64,000 nt of DNA from Phycisphaerae bacterium. GTDB lineage: Bacteria > Planctomycetota > Phycisphaerae > Phycisphaerales > Phycisphaeraceae. Of the stretch, positions 8,735 through 17,511 are shown in pieces (the first letter of the stretch is position 1; each line of letters begins with the position of its first letter). The stretch spans positions 115,704-179,703 of the forward strand of contig JAUHZU010000007.1 of assembly GCA_030425705.1 (NCBI GenBank), in the 5' to 3' direction. The translations under genes and the position numbers were made by a program. The notes under the pieces are model-generated. The model made no database searches and was not told the DNA's origin. It saw only the letters and a list, made by a program, of their open reading frames with translations.

Positions 8735-9153
8735 GCCGGGTCCACCTCCCCGCCGAGGCGGAAGATCATGCCCGCCGCCACGCCGACGACGACCATGAGC
8801 ACACCGAGGTCGAAGAACAGCGCAGTCGGCACGTGGATCGCTTCGCCCAGCAGGTGCACATACGGTGCGCGTGAAGTAAGCAATGGGTGCCCGAACAAGA
8901 GCGGCACGACCCCGGTGACACCCGCCATCGCCAGCCCGCCGGCGATCAGCAGCCGCGGGTGGAAAGGCATCACCGACGCCATCACGTCCCGGCCGTGCGA
9001 CATCCGCACCATCACCAGCGCGACCGCGGCGATGAGCCCGCCGATGAACCCGCCGCCCGGCTGGTTGTGCCCCTTGAGTGCCATATACACCGCAAACAGC
9101 AGCGTGAGCGGGAAGATCAGCCCCATCGCGGTCCGGAGGATGGATGAACTCAT
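8731..9153 (-). CDS. mrpB: Na+/H+ antiporter subunit B
   Basis: A 140-residue four-helix membrane protein. GHNQPGGGFIGGLIAA at residues 29-44 is the highly conserved MrpB motif (GHNxPGGGFxGGL). It pairs with the MrpB-like C-terminal region of MrpA. A 4-bp overlap joins it to mrpA and mrpC. Confidence 0.92.
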   Translation of the reverse strand: MSSSILRTAMGLIFPLTLLFAVYMALKGHNQPGGGFIGGLIAAVALVMVRMSHGRDVMASVMPFHPRLLIAGGLAMAGVTGVVPLLFGHPLLTSRAPYVHLLGEAIHVPTALFFDLGVLMVVVGVAAGMIFRLGGEVDPA

Positions 9154-11885
9154 GCCGTCACCCCCGGTTGCTCGGTGTTGTTTGGTTTAGCGGTTCGGCC
9201 GTCGCGGCGTCGGCGGTGGGGCATCATGGACCAGACGCCCATCGCGGCGATGCCCAGGACAGTGATCTCGCCGAGCGTATCGAAGCCGCGGAAGTCGACG
9301 AGGATGACGTTGACGACGTTGGTCCCGCCGCCGCCGCGCAGTTCCGGGCCGTCCGCACCTGCCATCGCGGTATCGAGCCCGTCTTTGTTGCCATAGCTGT
9401 GCTGGGCCATCGTCTTCCCGAGCGGGTATTTGCCGGGGTTGGTCGCCGAGCGGTCCGTGCTCGCGGCGATGAGCGTCATCCAGCCGAACACGCCGCCGAC
9501 CACACATGACAGCACCAGCCGCCAGGCCTTGTTGCCCAGCTTGATCGTGTGCAGCTTCTCGCGCGGCAGCAGGCGGAGCACGATGACGAACAGGATCACC
9601 GAGATGATCTCGAACATGAGCTGCGTCAGCGCGAGGTCCGGGGCCTGATACACCAGGTAGAGCCCGACCACCGCGAAGCCGCAGGCCCCCAGGAACAGCA
9701 CACGGACGATCCGCACCTCGGTCATGGGGATCAGCACCGCCGTGAGACAGACGATCAGCCCCAGCAGGATGCCCGGCCAGTACTCGAACAGGTTGCCTGC
9801 CGTATCGCTTGACAGCGCCGCGAGCATGCCGCCGTCGTTGTCAGCGAGATCGACCTGCACCGCCCACGTGAACCCGAGCAGCAGCGCCCCGAGCACGAAC
9901 AGCAGGTAGTGCTTGAGGTTGCCGGTCTGGATCAGGCGGAAGCACCGCCCGCCGCCGGTGACCGACAGCCAGTACATCGCGGGGTAGATGCGGTCGGCAA
10001 AGTCACCGATCGATCCGCGCAGGGGCTTGGCCAGCCCGACGATAACGCCCAGGACGATCGCGATCGCCGAACAGATCAGCGGCGTGCCGATGGACAGTTC
10101 GGTGAGGTTGGGGAGGCCACCGTAATGCGACGCGAAGTAGTTGTGCGCCGTCGCCGGCTGCTCGAACAGCCCGAGCATCCGGGACCAGGCGAGCTTGGGG
10201 AACACGCCGCCGACGAACTGCAGCGAGACGATAAGGGCCCCGGGCAGCCAGATGAGGTGGGCGAGCAGGCCGTGCTCGTGCGCGTGTTCGTGGTGGTGGC
10301 CGTGGTCGGGCTCGCCGTGTTCCTCGCGCATCCCGCCGGGCAGGCCCAGCAGGGTGGTCCAGACCCGGACACAGATGGCGACGTTGCACACCGCGGTGAG
10401 GACCGTCATGACGAGCACGATCCAGAGCACGACGTTGCCCGCCTCGATGCCGTGGTACACGCCGTAGAGGAACAGCTCCTTGGCCTGGAAGCTGATCGTG
10501 CCGGGTAGGGCGGCGAGGCCGAGCGCGGCGGCCATCATGGTGCCGCAGATCGCCGGGTGCTTGTAGAACGCGCCGTTGAGCTGGGTGATATCGCGCGAGA
10601 GGACGTGCCCGATCGCGCCGGCGGCGATGAACAGTGGGGCCTTGTATAATGCGTGGTTGGCGATCTGCGTGACGTCGTAGTCGATGGCCGGCTGGCCGTG
10701 GTAATCGATCGCGCCCACGCCGTACATCGCCATAAGCAGGCCGAGCTGGCTGACCGTGGTGAACGCGAAGATGCGTTTGAGGTCGTGCTGCTGCAGCGCG
10801 ACCACGCCGCCGTAGAGCATCGTGACCGCGCCCAGCGGGATGATGACCAGCGGGAAGAGCTCGAGCGCCGCGAAGACGGGGAACAGCCGCCCGACGAGGA
10901 ACACGCCGGCCTTGACCATCGTCGCCGAGTGCAGGAACGCGGAGACGGGCGTCGGCGCCGCCATCGCACCGGGCAGCCAGTAGTGGAATGGGAACTGCGC
11001 GGACTTGGTGCCCGCCCCGATGAACATGAGGACGAAGGCCCAGAGCAGCTGCGGGTGTTCGCCGACGTGCTGGAGCTGTGCGGTCAACTCGTCGCTGTGC
11101 GTGAGCATCTCGCTCCAACGCCAGTAGCCCGTCGCGTTGCCAAACACCAGCACCCCGCCGAACAGCCCCATCCCGCCGAGCCCGGTCGTGAAGAACGCCT
11201 GCATCGCGAGCTTCACGGCCTTCTTGTCGTAGCGGTCCCAACCGATCAGCAGGAACGAGCTGATCGACGTCATCTCCCAGAACAGGAGCGTCAGCAGCGT
11301 GTAGTCGGCCAGCACCACACCGAGCATCGCGGTCGTGAAGAAGCCCAGCGTCGGGTAGAAGCGGTAGAGGTCGTCCGCGCTGGTCGGCCCGGCCCGGCCG
11401 AAGTAGCCGCGGGCGTACAGCATGATCAGCGTGCCGATGCCGCTGACCAGCAGGCCGAAGAACAAGCCCAGCCCGTCAGTGAGAAAGGCGATGTTGATGT
11501 TCAGCGACGGCATCCACGGCAGGACACCGGTCGTCGGCGGGGCGGGGGCGTCGGCGTCGGCATGCACCGACTCGCTGTGGTGATCCGCAGGCGAGTCCGC
11601 ATGGCCGTGGTGGCCCGACGCATCCTCGGCTGCGTGGCTGTTGTCGTGTTCATCGCCGTGGGCGTGGTCGTTGTGGGACGCCTGTGCCTCAGCGTAGTCG
11701 TGCTGGGCTTGCAGCGCGCTGCGGTTGTCGATCGCGGTGTTCAGGAGCATCGCAAACGCGATGGCCGGGCCGGCGGTGGCCAGGACCATCCGCGGCTCGA
11801 TCCAGCCGCGTGGCAGCCAGAGCGTCAGCAGCCCGAAAGCCACCGGAGCCAGCACCGCGAACAAGACGATCCACTCCGAGGCCAT
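9150..11885 (-). CDS. mrpA: Na+/H+ antiporter subunit A with histidine-rich insertions
   Basis: A 911-residue NuoL-like subunit, first gene of the Mrp operon. I chose the inner ATG because AGGGAAGG lies 5 nt upstream; a start five codons earlier would lack this. The core has FWEMTSISSFLLIGWDR, KSAQFPFHYWLPGAM and HDLKRIFAFTTVSQLG, then the MrpA-specific C-terminal extension (LTQLMFEIISVILF and DTLGEITVLGIAAMGVW) resembling MrpB. Usual length is about 770-970. Residues 62-108 contain twelve histidines, and a second His cluster (REEHGEPDHGHHHEHAHEHG) lies between later helices. Both are absent from well-studied MrpA as far as I recall and may bind metal. Confidence 0.93.
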   Translation of the reverse strand: MASEWIVLFAVLAPVAFGLLTLWLPRGWIEPRMVLATAGPAIAFAMLLNTAIDNRSALQAQHDYAEAQASHNDHAHGDEHDNSHAAEDASGHHGHADSPADHHSESVHADADAPAPPTTGVLPWMPSLNINIAFLTDGLGLFFGLLVSGIGTLIMLYARGYFGRAGPTSADDLYRFYPTLGFFTTAMLGVVLADYTLLTLLFWEMTSISSFLLIGWDRYDKKAVKLAMQAFFTTGLGGMGLFGGVLVFGNATGYWRWSEMLTHSDELTAQLQHVGEHPQLLWAFVLMFIGAGTKSAQFPFHYWLPGAMAAPTPVSAFLHSATMVKAGVFLVGRLFPVFAALELFPLVIIPLGAVTMLYGGVVALQQHDLKRIFAFTTVSQLGLLMAMYGVGAIDYHGQPAIDYDVTQIANHALYKAPLFIAAGAIGHVLSRDITQLNGAFYKHPAICGTMMAAALGLAALPGTISFQAKELFLYGVYHGIEAGNVVLWIVLVMTVLTAVCNVAICVRVWTTLLGLPGGMREEHGEPDHGHHHEHAHEHGLLAHLIWLPGALIVSLQFVGGVFPKLAWSRMLGLFEQPATAHNYFASHYGGLPNLTELSIGTPLICSAIAIVLGVIVGLAKPLRGSIGDFADRIYPAMYWLSVTGGGRCFRLIQTGNLKHYLLFVLGALLLGFTWAVQVDLADNDGGMLAALSSDTAGNLFEYWPGILLGLIVCLTAVLIPMTEVRIVRVLFLGACGFAVVGLYLVYQAPDLALTQLMFEIISVILFVIVLRLLPREKLHTIKLGNKAWRLVLSCVVGGVFGWMTLIAASTDRSATNPGKYPLGKTMAQHSYGNKDGLDTAMAGADGPELRGGGGTNVVNVILVDFRGFDTLGEITVLGIAAMGVWSMMPHRRRRDGRTAKPNNTEQPGVTA

Positions 11886-12112
11886 GCACCTTCCCTGCAC
11901 ACTGGCCGGTTACCCGGCCGGAACAACCCCCCCAGACCCGCATACCATCGGTCAACCGCCCGCGTCCGCTCTAGCGTTACAAACCCTTGAGAGACAAGAC
12001 CTAAACCCCGATCCAGCCGGCCCACGCGTCGGTCGCTCCCGGCCCCTGCGCCTGGCCGATAATGATGCCGATCCGCGGCCGTCCGGCCCGTTCGTCCGCC
12101 GCGATCAACGCG

Positions 12113-12118
12113 TACACT
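12113..12118 (+). promoter_or_regulatory. Candidate -10 element (TACACT) before the HIT gene
   Basis: TACACT ends 7 nt before the ATG at 12126. Only the first, second and last consensus bases are kept and no clear -35 is visible. It fits the same close spacing seen at several other genes in the window. Confidence 0.3.
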
Positions 12119-12125
12119 CTGTCCC

Positions 12126-12674
12126 ATGGCTCAAAACAACCTCTGGGCACCCTGGCGGATCACCTACCTCCAGTCGCTAGGCGGCGAGGCGGACGACCAG
12201 CCCAAGGGCGACGGCAAGGGCGGGGGGTGTTTCCTCTGCGCCGCAGCCGAGCCTGACCTTGACGCTGACACCCGCCGGGAGCGCCTGGTCCTGCTCCGCG
12301 ATGAACGCGGGTCGCTATTGATGAACCGCTACCCCTACAGCAACGGGCACCTGCTGGCCGCGCCTGGCGAGCACGTCGCGGATATCAGCGACCTGACACC
12401 GCAGGGCCGGGCCGGCCTGATGGAACTGGCCGACCTGGGCAACCGACTGCTGAAGCGCGCGATGCACTGCCAGGGCGTGAACCTGGGGATGAACCTCGGC
12501 CGATCCGCCGGCGCGGGCGTGCCCGGGCATTGCCACATGCACCTGGTCCCCCGCTGGAACGGGGACGTCAACTTCATGCAGACCGTGGCCGGGGCACGCG
12601 TGATCCCGCAGGCGCTGGAAGCAAGCTACGACGCGCTCTGCGACGCGCTGGCGCATGAACAAGCCCACGGCTGA
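12126..12674 (+). CDS. HIT-domain protein (Ap4A phosphorylase/hydrolase-like)
   Basis: A 182-residue cytoplasmic nucleotide-binding protein. The triad HCHMHLVPR near residue 138 is the HxHxH catalytic motif of HIT phosphohydrolases and phosphorylases. GCFLC near residue 36 and LLMNRYPYSNGHLLAAP are typical of the Ap4A-phosphorylase-like branch common in bacteria. It likely cleaves dinucleoside polyphosphates or nucleotide conjugates; the exact substrate is unknown. The stop codon lies inside a strong hairpin. Confidence 0.9.
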   Translation: MAQNNLWAPWRITYLQSLGGEADDQPKGDGKGGGCFLCAAAEPDLDADTRRERLVLLRDERGSLLMNRYPYSNGHLLAAPGEHVADISDLTPQGRAGLMELADLGNRLLKRAMHCQGVNLGMNLGRSAGAGVPGHCHMHLVPRWNGDVNFMQTVAGARVIPQALEASYDALCDALAHEQAHG

Positions 12675-12687
12675 AAACCGTGGGCTT
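12661..12687 (+). terminator. Hairpin overlapping the HIT stop codon
   Basis: AAGCCCACGG and CCGTGGGCTT form a perfect 10-bp stem with a 7-nt loop. The loop contains the stop codon. No U-tract follows, so it may act as an mRNA 3' stabiliser or a weak terminator rather than a canonical intrinsic terminator. Confidence 0.5.
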
Positions 12688-12734
12688 CGGCTGGGGTATG
12701 TTCTGGATTCGCAGGTCCAATACGCGAAATCGCC

Positions 12735-13103
12735 TTACCCCGCGAGTTTCGCGCCGGCCTGGCTCAGCGCGATGCCGAGTTGGTGCTTGTCGTCGATGCT
12801 CCGGCAGCGGACGACGGTGCCGGTGAGGTCGAAGCCCGGCTCGTTGCCGTGGGGCGGGAAGAACAGCGTGATCGAGCTGCCCACGGAGACGGGCTCCTGT
12901 GCGGTTGCGCCGACGCCGGTGTCCGACAGGTCCTGGAGTTGCATCGCGACCAGCCGCTGCGGGCCTTCGGGGTCCGCGGCGTCTCGGCAGACCGCGGTCA
13001 CCCGGCCCGACGCGCGCCGGCGGGCGGCGCGGCGGCGCTCGAAGAACAACGCGTCACCATGGGACTCGGTCGGGGTCAGGCGGAGGGGCTGGGGCTTTGA
13101 CAT
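12735..13103 (-). CDS. PilZ-domain protein
   Basis: A 122-residue single-domain protein. RRRAARRR near residue 23 fits the RxxxR half of the c-di-GMP site, and LQDLSDTGVGA near residue 56 fits the D/NxSxxG half; GTVVRC and LGIAL complete the PilZ pattern. It probably binds cyclic di-GMP and acts as a cytoplasmic effector, perhaps on motility or surface structures. Its start is set by the ATG with GGAG nearby; the frame is open further upstream without a better start. It lies convergently with the HIT gene and divergently from cobA-hemD. Confidence 0.75.
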   Translation of the reverse strand: MSKPQPLRLTPTESHGDALFFERRRAARRRASGRVTAVCRDAADPEGPQRLVAMQLQDLSDTGVGATAQEPVSVGSSITLFFPPHGNEPGFDLTGTVVRCRSIDDKHQLGIALSQAGAKLAG

Positions 13104-13230
13104 GGCGACGCTCCATCGGGGGGCCGTACAATGCCCGGTCCCCGGCAGCCCGCAGTTGGGTCGCGGGGCCCGAGTGACGTGGGCTCTTATCCCCGAGGAT
13201 CGGCCGCAGGACCGGCACGGTTTACCCAAC

Positions 13231-14844
13231 ATGACCGAAACGACCGCAGATTCCGCAAAACCCGTCCAATCGACCGCCAAGCCGGGCCTTGGGATCAATC
13301 CCCCGGCGGCCCGGGTCGTGCTCGTCGGGGCCGGGCCCGGCGACCCGGGGCTGCTCACCGTGGCCGGGCTGGACGCGCTCCGGCAGGCGGATGTGCTGTT
13401 TTACGACGCCCTGGCCAACCCCGTGCTCCTCGACGAGGCCCCGGCCCACTGTGAGAAGATCAACGTCGGCAAGCGGGCCCGCAAGCACCTGGTCCAGCAG
13501 GACGACACCAACCAGATGATGGTCGACCACGCCCGCCGCGTCGGGATGGGCGGGCTCGTGGTCCGGCTCAAGGGCGGCGACCCGTACCTCTTCGGCAGGG
13601 GGGCCGAGGAGGCCGCGTTCTGCGCGAAGCACGGCGTCCCCGTCACCGTCATCCCCGGCGTCACCGCGGGCATCGCCGCACCCGCCGCCGCGGGCATCCC
13701 CGTCACGCACCGCAAGATCGCCTCCACGGTGACGATCATCACCGGCCACGAAGACCCGACGAAAGGCGAGACCTCCGTCGACTACCTGGGCCTCGCCCGC
13801 CTGATCGAACGCGGCGGCACCGCCTGCTTCTACATGGGTGTCGGTCGGCTGCAGTCGATATGCGACGAACTCGCCTCCCACGGGCTCGCTCGCTCGACCC
13901 CCGCGGCGCTCGTGCAGTGGGGCACGCTGCCCCGGCAACGCCACGTGACCGGCACACTCGACAACATCCGCCATCGCGTCGAGGACGCCGGACTGTCTTC
14001 GCCCGCGATCATTGTCGTGGGCGAAGTCGCGGCGATTAACGAGCCGGGACTGGACTACTTCACCAACCGCCCGCTCTTTGGCAGACGCATCGTCGTCACG
14101 CGGACCCGCCAGCAGTCCTCGTCGCTGAAAGACGAGTTGGAACGGCTCGGTGCCGAGGTCCTGGAGGCCCCGACGATCCGCATCGCGGAGCCGGATGAAG
14201 CCGAGGCCCGCCGGCTCGCGGAAGCGGTCTCATCGATCGGGAATTACGACTGGGTCGTGCTGACCAGCGCGAACGCAGTGGACGCCTTCGCGGACAAACT
14301 GGCCGAGGTGGGGCGGGACAGCCGGGCGTTGGCGGCCGTACGGTTCGCGTGCATCGGGGGGGCGACGGCCGACCGATTGCGTGACCGGCTGGCGGTCGAT
14401 GCCGACTTCATCCCCAGCCGAGCGGTGTCAGACGCATTCATCGCCGAGTTCCTCGACGCCCACCCACTCGCGGGGGCACGGCTGCTGTTGCCCGCCGCCG
14501 ATATAGCCGGCCCCGCGATCGCGGACCGCCTGCGCGAGCAGGGGGCCGACCTCGACACCGTGACCGCCTACCGCACCCTGCCCGTGGAATCGCTGCCCGA
14601 TGCCGTCACCCAACGGCTCGCGGCCGGCGAGATCGACTGGGTGACCTTTACCAGCTCATCGACCGCCAGCAACCTCATCGCGTTGCTCGGCGACGGCGCG
14701 GACGCCCTGGGCCGCTGCAAACGGGCTTCGATCGGGCCCAAGACGAGCCAGACCCTGGCCGCGGCCGGCCTCCCGCCGACGGTGGAAGCCGACCCCCACG
14801 ACTTGGCCGGGCTCGTCGCCGCCGTCGTCGCTTCGGAACGCTGA
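13231..14844 (+). CDS. cobA-hemD: Fused uroporphyrinogen-III C-methyltransferase / uroporphyrinogen-III synthase
   Basis: A 537-residue bifunctional tetrapyrrole enzyme. Residues about 25-265 are the SUMT domain: [15 protein letters not shown], then [15 protein letters not shown], then [13 protein letters not shown], which bind S-adenosylmethionine. It converts uroporphyrinogen III to precorrin-2 (siroheme/cobalamin branch). Residues about 282-537 are the HemD domain ([31 protein letters not shown]), which closes hydroxymethylbilane to uroporphyrinogen III. The ATG at 13231 starts a short polar lead; the frame is open to 12655 but that stretch overlaps the PilZ gene. Such fusions are known in several phyla. 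hemL lies separately at 25559. Confidence 0.92.
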   Translation: MTETTADSAKPVQSTAKPGLGINPPAARVVLVGAGPGDPGLLTVAGLDALRQADVLFYDALANPVLLDEAPAHCEKINVGKRARKHLVQQDDTNQMMVDHARRVGMGGLVVRLKGGDPYLFGRGAEEAAFCAKHGVPVTVIPGVTAGIAAPAAAGIPVTHRKIASTVTIITGHEDPTKGETSVDYLGLARLIERGGTACFYMGVGRLQSICDELASHGLARSTPAALVQWGTLPRQRHVTGTLDNIRHRVEDAGLSSPAIIVVGEVAAINEPGLDYFTNRPLFGRRIVVTRTRQQSSSLKDELERLGAEVLEAPTIRIAEPDEAEARRLAEAVSSIGNYDWVVLTSANAVDAFADKLAEVGRDSRALAAVRFACIGGATADRLRDRLAVDADFIPSRAVSDAFIAEFLDAHPLAGARLLLPAADIAGPAIADRLREQGADLDTVTAYRTLPVESLPDAVTQRLAAGEIDWVTFTSSSTASNLIALLGDGADALGRCKRASIGPKTSQTLAAAGLPPTVEADPHDLAGLVAAVVASER

Positions 14845-14947
14845 GGGACCGGTCCACCCGCCGTGTTGCCCCCTGAGGGGGGCCGCGTTACGCTATTCGG
14901 CACATCACACCGGGTTGTACCGGCCTTTCGCCCCCAAGGAGAGCACC

Positions 14948-15124
14948 ATGCTTGAACAATACGAACAGCTCAAGAGCATCGTCAACGCCGTCGAAGACGA
15001 CATCCGCAAGGCCGCCGGGGGCAACAAGGCAGCCGGCACCCGGGTCCGCAAGCAGATGCAGGATGTCAAGAACGCGGCCCAGGAACTCCGTAAGAAGGTC
15101 CTGGAAGCCCGCGACAGCGACTAA
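14948..15124 (+). CDS. Histone H1-like Hc1-family DNA-associated protein
   Basis: A 58-residue helical protein. GGNKAAGTRVRKQMQDVK at residues 26-43 matches the core of the chlamydial Hc1/planctomycete 'histone-like' family, which contains GNKAAxxRVR. Hc1 in Chlamydia compacts DNA with a Lys-rich tail. This protein has only the conserved helical part and ends in an acidic DSD, so DNA binding is uncertain. CAAGGAGAG before the ATG is a good ribosome-binding site. It is a single gene between cobA-hemD and the FabZ-like gene. Confidence 0.8.
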   Translation: MLEQYEQLKSIVNAVEDDIRKAAGGNKAAGTRVRKQMQDVKNAAQELRKKVLEARDSD

Positions 15125-15133
15125 CCGGCCTAG

Positions 15134-15152
15134 AACCCCTGCTGTGGGGTTT
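15134..15152 (+). terminator. Weak hairpin after the Hc1-like gene
   Basis: AACCCC and GGGGTT form a 6-bp stem around TGCTGT, followed by only a short T run. It is a weak candidate terminator. Confidence 0.3.
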
Positions 15153-15231
15153 CGGACCGAACCAGCCCTCGTCAGCCCGTGACCCTACCGCCGGCAGCCC
15201 ACTGCCGGGGCGGAACCGTGGTGCTACGCCT

Positions 15232-15705
15232 ATGGCCCCGACCCTCCTCTTCGATCTCGCCCAGTACGACCTCGACCGGGTCGTCCAGGACACCGCGTTT
15301 ATCGAGTCGATCAACCCCCACCGCGGGGATATGCGGCTGCTGGACGGGGTGATCTGGGAGGACATCCCCACCTCCCGCGCCATCGCGTTCAAGGATGTCC
15401 GGGACGACGAATTCTGGGTGCCCGGCCACATCCCTGGCCGACCGATCTTCCCCGGCGTGCTCATGGTCGAGGCCGCTGCGCAGCTCGCCTCGTACCTCAC
15501 CCTCCGCCTCTTCCCCGAGCTGGACTTCCTCGGTTTCGCGGGGGTCGACGAGGTGAAATTCCGGGGCCAGGTCGTCCCGGGCGACCGGCTGCACATCCTG
15601 ATCCACGGCACGAACATGAAGCCCCGCCGATCGATCTGCATGGCTCAGGGCGTTGTCGGCAACCGGCTGGTCTTCGAGGCCAAGATTACCGGCATGCCGG
15701 TGTGA
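15232..15705 (+). CDS. fabZ: FabZ-like 3-hydroxyacyl-ACP dehydratase
   Basis: A 157-residue hot-dog-fold protein. VPGHIPGRPIFPGVLMVEAA at residues 64-83 contains the catalytic His and Glu in the FabA/FabZ arrangement (family form GHFPGRPIxPGVLxVEA). It dehydrates beta-hydroxyacyl-ACP in fatty acid elongation. The N-terminal about 40 residues include PHRGDMRLLDGV, in line with FabZ. No other fab gene is nearby, so this could be a second dehydratase for a specialised lipid. Confidence 0.85.
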   Translation: MAPTLLFDLAQYDLDRVVQDTAFIESINPHRGDMRLLDGVIWEDIPTSRAIAFKDVRDDEFWVPGHIPGRPIFPGVLMVEAAAQLASYLTLRLFPELDFLGFAGVDEVKFRGQVVPGDRLHILIHGTNMKPRRSICMAQGVVGNRLVFEAKITGMPV

Positions 15706-15796
15706 ATCCAAGCATCTGCCATAGGGGGACGGGGCAGGGGTATCGCCCTGTAGCCGGATGCCCCTGACTCTTTCTTATCCCCAACCCCCACGAACC

Positions 15797-17002
15797 ATGC
15801 CTAAGACCCTCAACATCGCGCTCATCGGCTCCAAATTCATGGGCCGGACCCACTCCAACGCGTACCTGAATGTGGCGAAGTTTTTTGATGTGCCCATCAC
15901 GCCGGTGATGCACACGATCGCCGCGCGCGACGCCGAGGACCTGGCGACGTTCGCGCCGCGTTGGGGCTGGCTGAAGTTCACGACCCGCTGGAAGGACGTC
16001 TGCGAGGACGAGAACGTCGGGCTTGTGGACGTGGGCACCCCCAACCACGTGCACGCCGAGCAGTCCATCGCGGCGCTCGAAGCCGGCAAGCACGTCGCCT
16101 GCGAGAAGCCCCTGGCCGGCACGCTGGACGACGCCCGGCAGATGCTCGCCGCCGCCAAGGCCGCGCGGAAGTCCAAGACCTTCGTCTGGTACAACTACCG
16201 CCGCGTACCGGCGGTGGCCTTCGCCCACCAGCTCGTCAAGGAAGGCAAGCTCGGCCGGATCTACCACGTCCGCGCCGCCTACCTCCAGGACTGGGGCGGA
16301 CCAGACACGCCGCTGCTCTGGCGCTTCAAGGGCAAGCAGGCCGGCTCCGGCGCCCACGGCGACCTCAACGCCCACATCATCGACATGGCCCGTTTCATCA
16401 CCGGCGACGAGATCACCGAGGTGGTCGGGTCGATCGAAGAAACCTTCATCAAGAAGCGCGAGATCATCGAGTCCGCCGGCGGCGAGATCGCGGGCAAGGG
16501 CGCGAAGAAGACCGGCAAGAAGCGATACGGCCGGTCGACGGTGGACGATGCCGTGATGTTCCTCGCCCGCTTCAAGAGGGGCGCGGTCGCATCTTTCGAG
16601 GCCAGCCGACTCGCGACCGGCGACAAGAACGCCAACCGCATCGAGGTCCACGGCGAAAAGGGCGCGATCAAGTTTAACTTCGAACGCATGAACGAACTGG
16701 AGTGGTACGACAACACCGTGCCCGACAAGATGCAGGGCTGGTCCACGATCAACGTCACACGCGGTGACGGCACTGCCAACGGGCACCCCTACGTCGGCAA
16801 CTGGTGGCCCGCGTCGCACCTGGTCGGTTACGAGCACGGCTTTATCAACCAGGCCGCGGACATGCTCAATGTCATCGCCGGCAAGAAGCCGGTCGTCCCC
16901 ATCTGCGACTTCGCCGACGCCTACCAGACCCAGAAGGTGCTCCACGCCGCGATCGAATCCGCCCGCAACCGCTGCCCGGTCAAGCTTTCAGAGATCAAGT
17001 AG
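15797..17002 (+). CDS. Gfo/Idh/MocA-family oxidoreductase
   Basis: A 401-residue NAD(P)-dependent sugar or cyclitol dehydrogenase family member. The Rossmann start is ALIGSKFMGRTHSNAY; GTPNHVH and HVACEKPLAGT follow, the latter holding the EKP motif. A later HGDLNAHIIDMARFITGD is the usual catalytic region. The ATG at 15797 is preferred to an upstream in-frame ATG because the family starts just before the beta strand. Planctomycetes carry many such paralogues; the substrate is unknown. No sugar transporter is adjacent. Confidence 0.9.
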   Translation: MPKTLNIALIGSKFMGRTHSNAYLNVAKFFDVPITPVMHTIAARDAEDLATFAPRWGWLKFTTRWKDVCEDENVGLVDVGTPNHVHAEQSIAALEAGKHVACEKPLAGTLDDARQMLAAAKAARKSKTFVWYNYRRVPAVAFAHQLVKEGKLGRIYHVRAAYLQDWGGPDTPLLWRFKGKQAGSGAHGDLNAHIIDMARFITGDEITEVVGSIEETFIKKREIIESAGGEIAGKGAKKTGKKRYGRSTVDDAVMFLARFKRGAVASFEASRLATGDKNANRIEVHGEKGAIKFNFERMNELEWYDNTVPDKMQGWSTINVTRGDGTANGHPYVGNWWPASHLVGYEHGFINQAADMLNVIAGKKPVVPICDFADAYQTQKVLHAAIESARNRCPVKLSEIK

Positions 17003-17026
17003 AACCTGGAAGCGCTGAGAGGTGCC

Positions 17027-17221
17027 ATGAAGATTCTGCTGATGATCTGCGCTGGTCTTTTGGCGGTCCTGGCACTCGGGGCGATTGGCTCGTTGCTTGT
17101 TCAGATTGTCGGGATGGGGGGCTCAGACTACGAGTTCGGCCGGTTGATGGGCGGGATCGCCGCGGCGCTGTTGACCACGGCGGGCAGCATCATGCTTTTC
17201 AAGAAAGCCCTGCGGCCATAA
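17027..17221 (+). CDS. Small two-helix membrane protein
   Basis: A 64-residue protein with hydrophobic helices at about 3-29 and 40-58 joined by a Gly-rich loop (GMGGSDYEFGR). GAGAGGTGCC before ATG gives a good ribosome-binding site. I do not recognise the family. It follows the oxidoreductase by 24 nt and may be co-transcribed. Confidence 0.6.
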   Translation: MKILLMICAGLLAVLALGAIGSLLVQIVGMGGSDYEFGRLMGGIAAALLTTAGSIMLFKKALRP

Positions 17222-17324
17222 CACGGGGGCAACAAACCTCACCCGCCCGCTTGACACCGAACGCCCAGCGGCTAAATTACCTCGCTCGGACGGCTTCCAT
17301 GCCGACGAGACAAGCGACCCCTAA

Positions 17325-17398
17325 GGGGGTGTAGCTCAATTGGTTAGAGCACCGGACTGTCGATCCGGAGGTTGCGGGTTCGAGCCCCGTCACCCTCG
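17325..17398 (+). tRNA. tRNA-Asp (anticodon GTC)
   Basis: A 74-nt cloverleaf: 7-bp acceptor stem (GGGGGTG with CACCCTC, one G-U), D arm GCTC..GAGC, anticodon stem CCGGA/TCCGG around loop CTGTCGA (anticodon GTC), and a T arm with TTCGAGC. The 3' CCA is not encoded. Confidence 0.96.
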
Positions 17399-17407
17399 CT
17401 TGCGAAG

Positions 17408-17433
17408 CCCCGGCCCCACGGCCGGGGTTTTTT
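17408..17433 (+). terminator. Rho-independent terminator after tRNA-Asp
   Basis: CCCCGGCC and GGCCGGGG form a perfect 8-bp stem with loop CCAC, directly followed by six T. Confidence 0.92.
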
Positions 17434-17505
17434 GCTGCCCACGGCCGGCGGGGGGCATGAAACGGGCCCCTCGAAAAACTTCTGGACGCACCCCCGCCGC
17501 GGCTT

Positions 17506-17511
17506 TATAGT
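17506..17511 (+). promoter_or_regulatory. Possible -10 for a long cold-shock gene leader
   Basis: TATAGT lies in a locally AT-richer stretch about 290 nt before the csp ATG; CTGGAC 18 nt upstream is a poor -35. If used, it gives the long 5' leader typical of cold-shock mRNAs, whose folding acts as a thermosensor. Apart from this, 17434-17798 shows no gene I can support. Confidence 0.3.

Noticed and set aside
10653..11990. Plus-strand open frame of 445 codons antisense to mrpA
   Set aside because: Shadow of the mrpA codon pattern. The translation is a low-complexity Arg/Glu/His mix without any recognisable domain.
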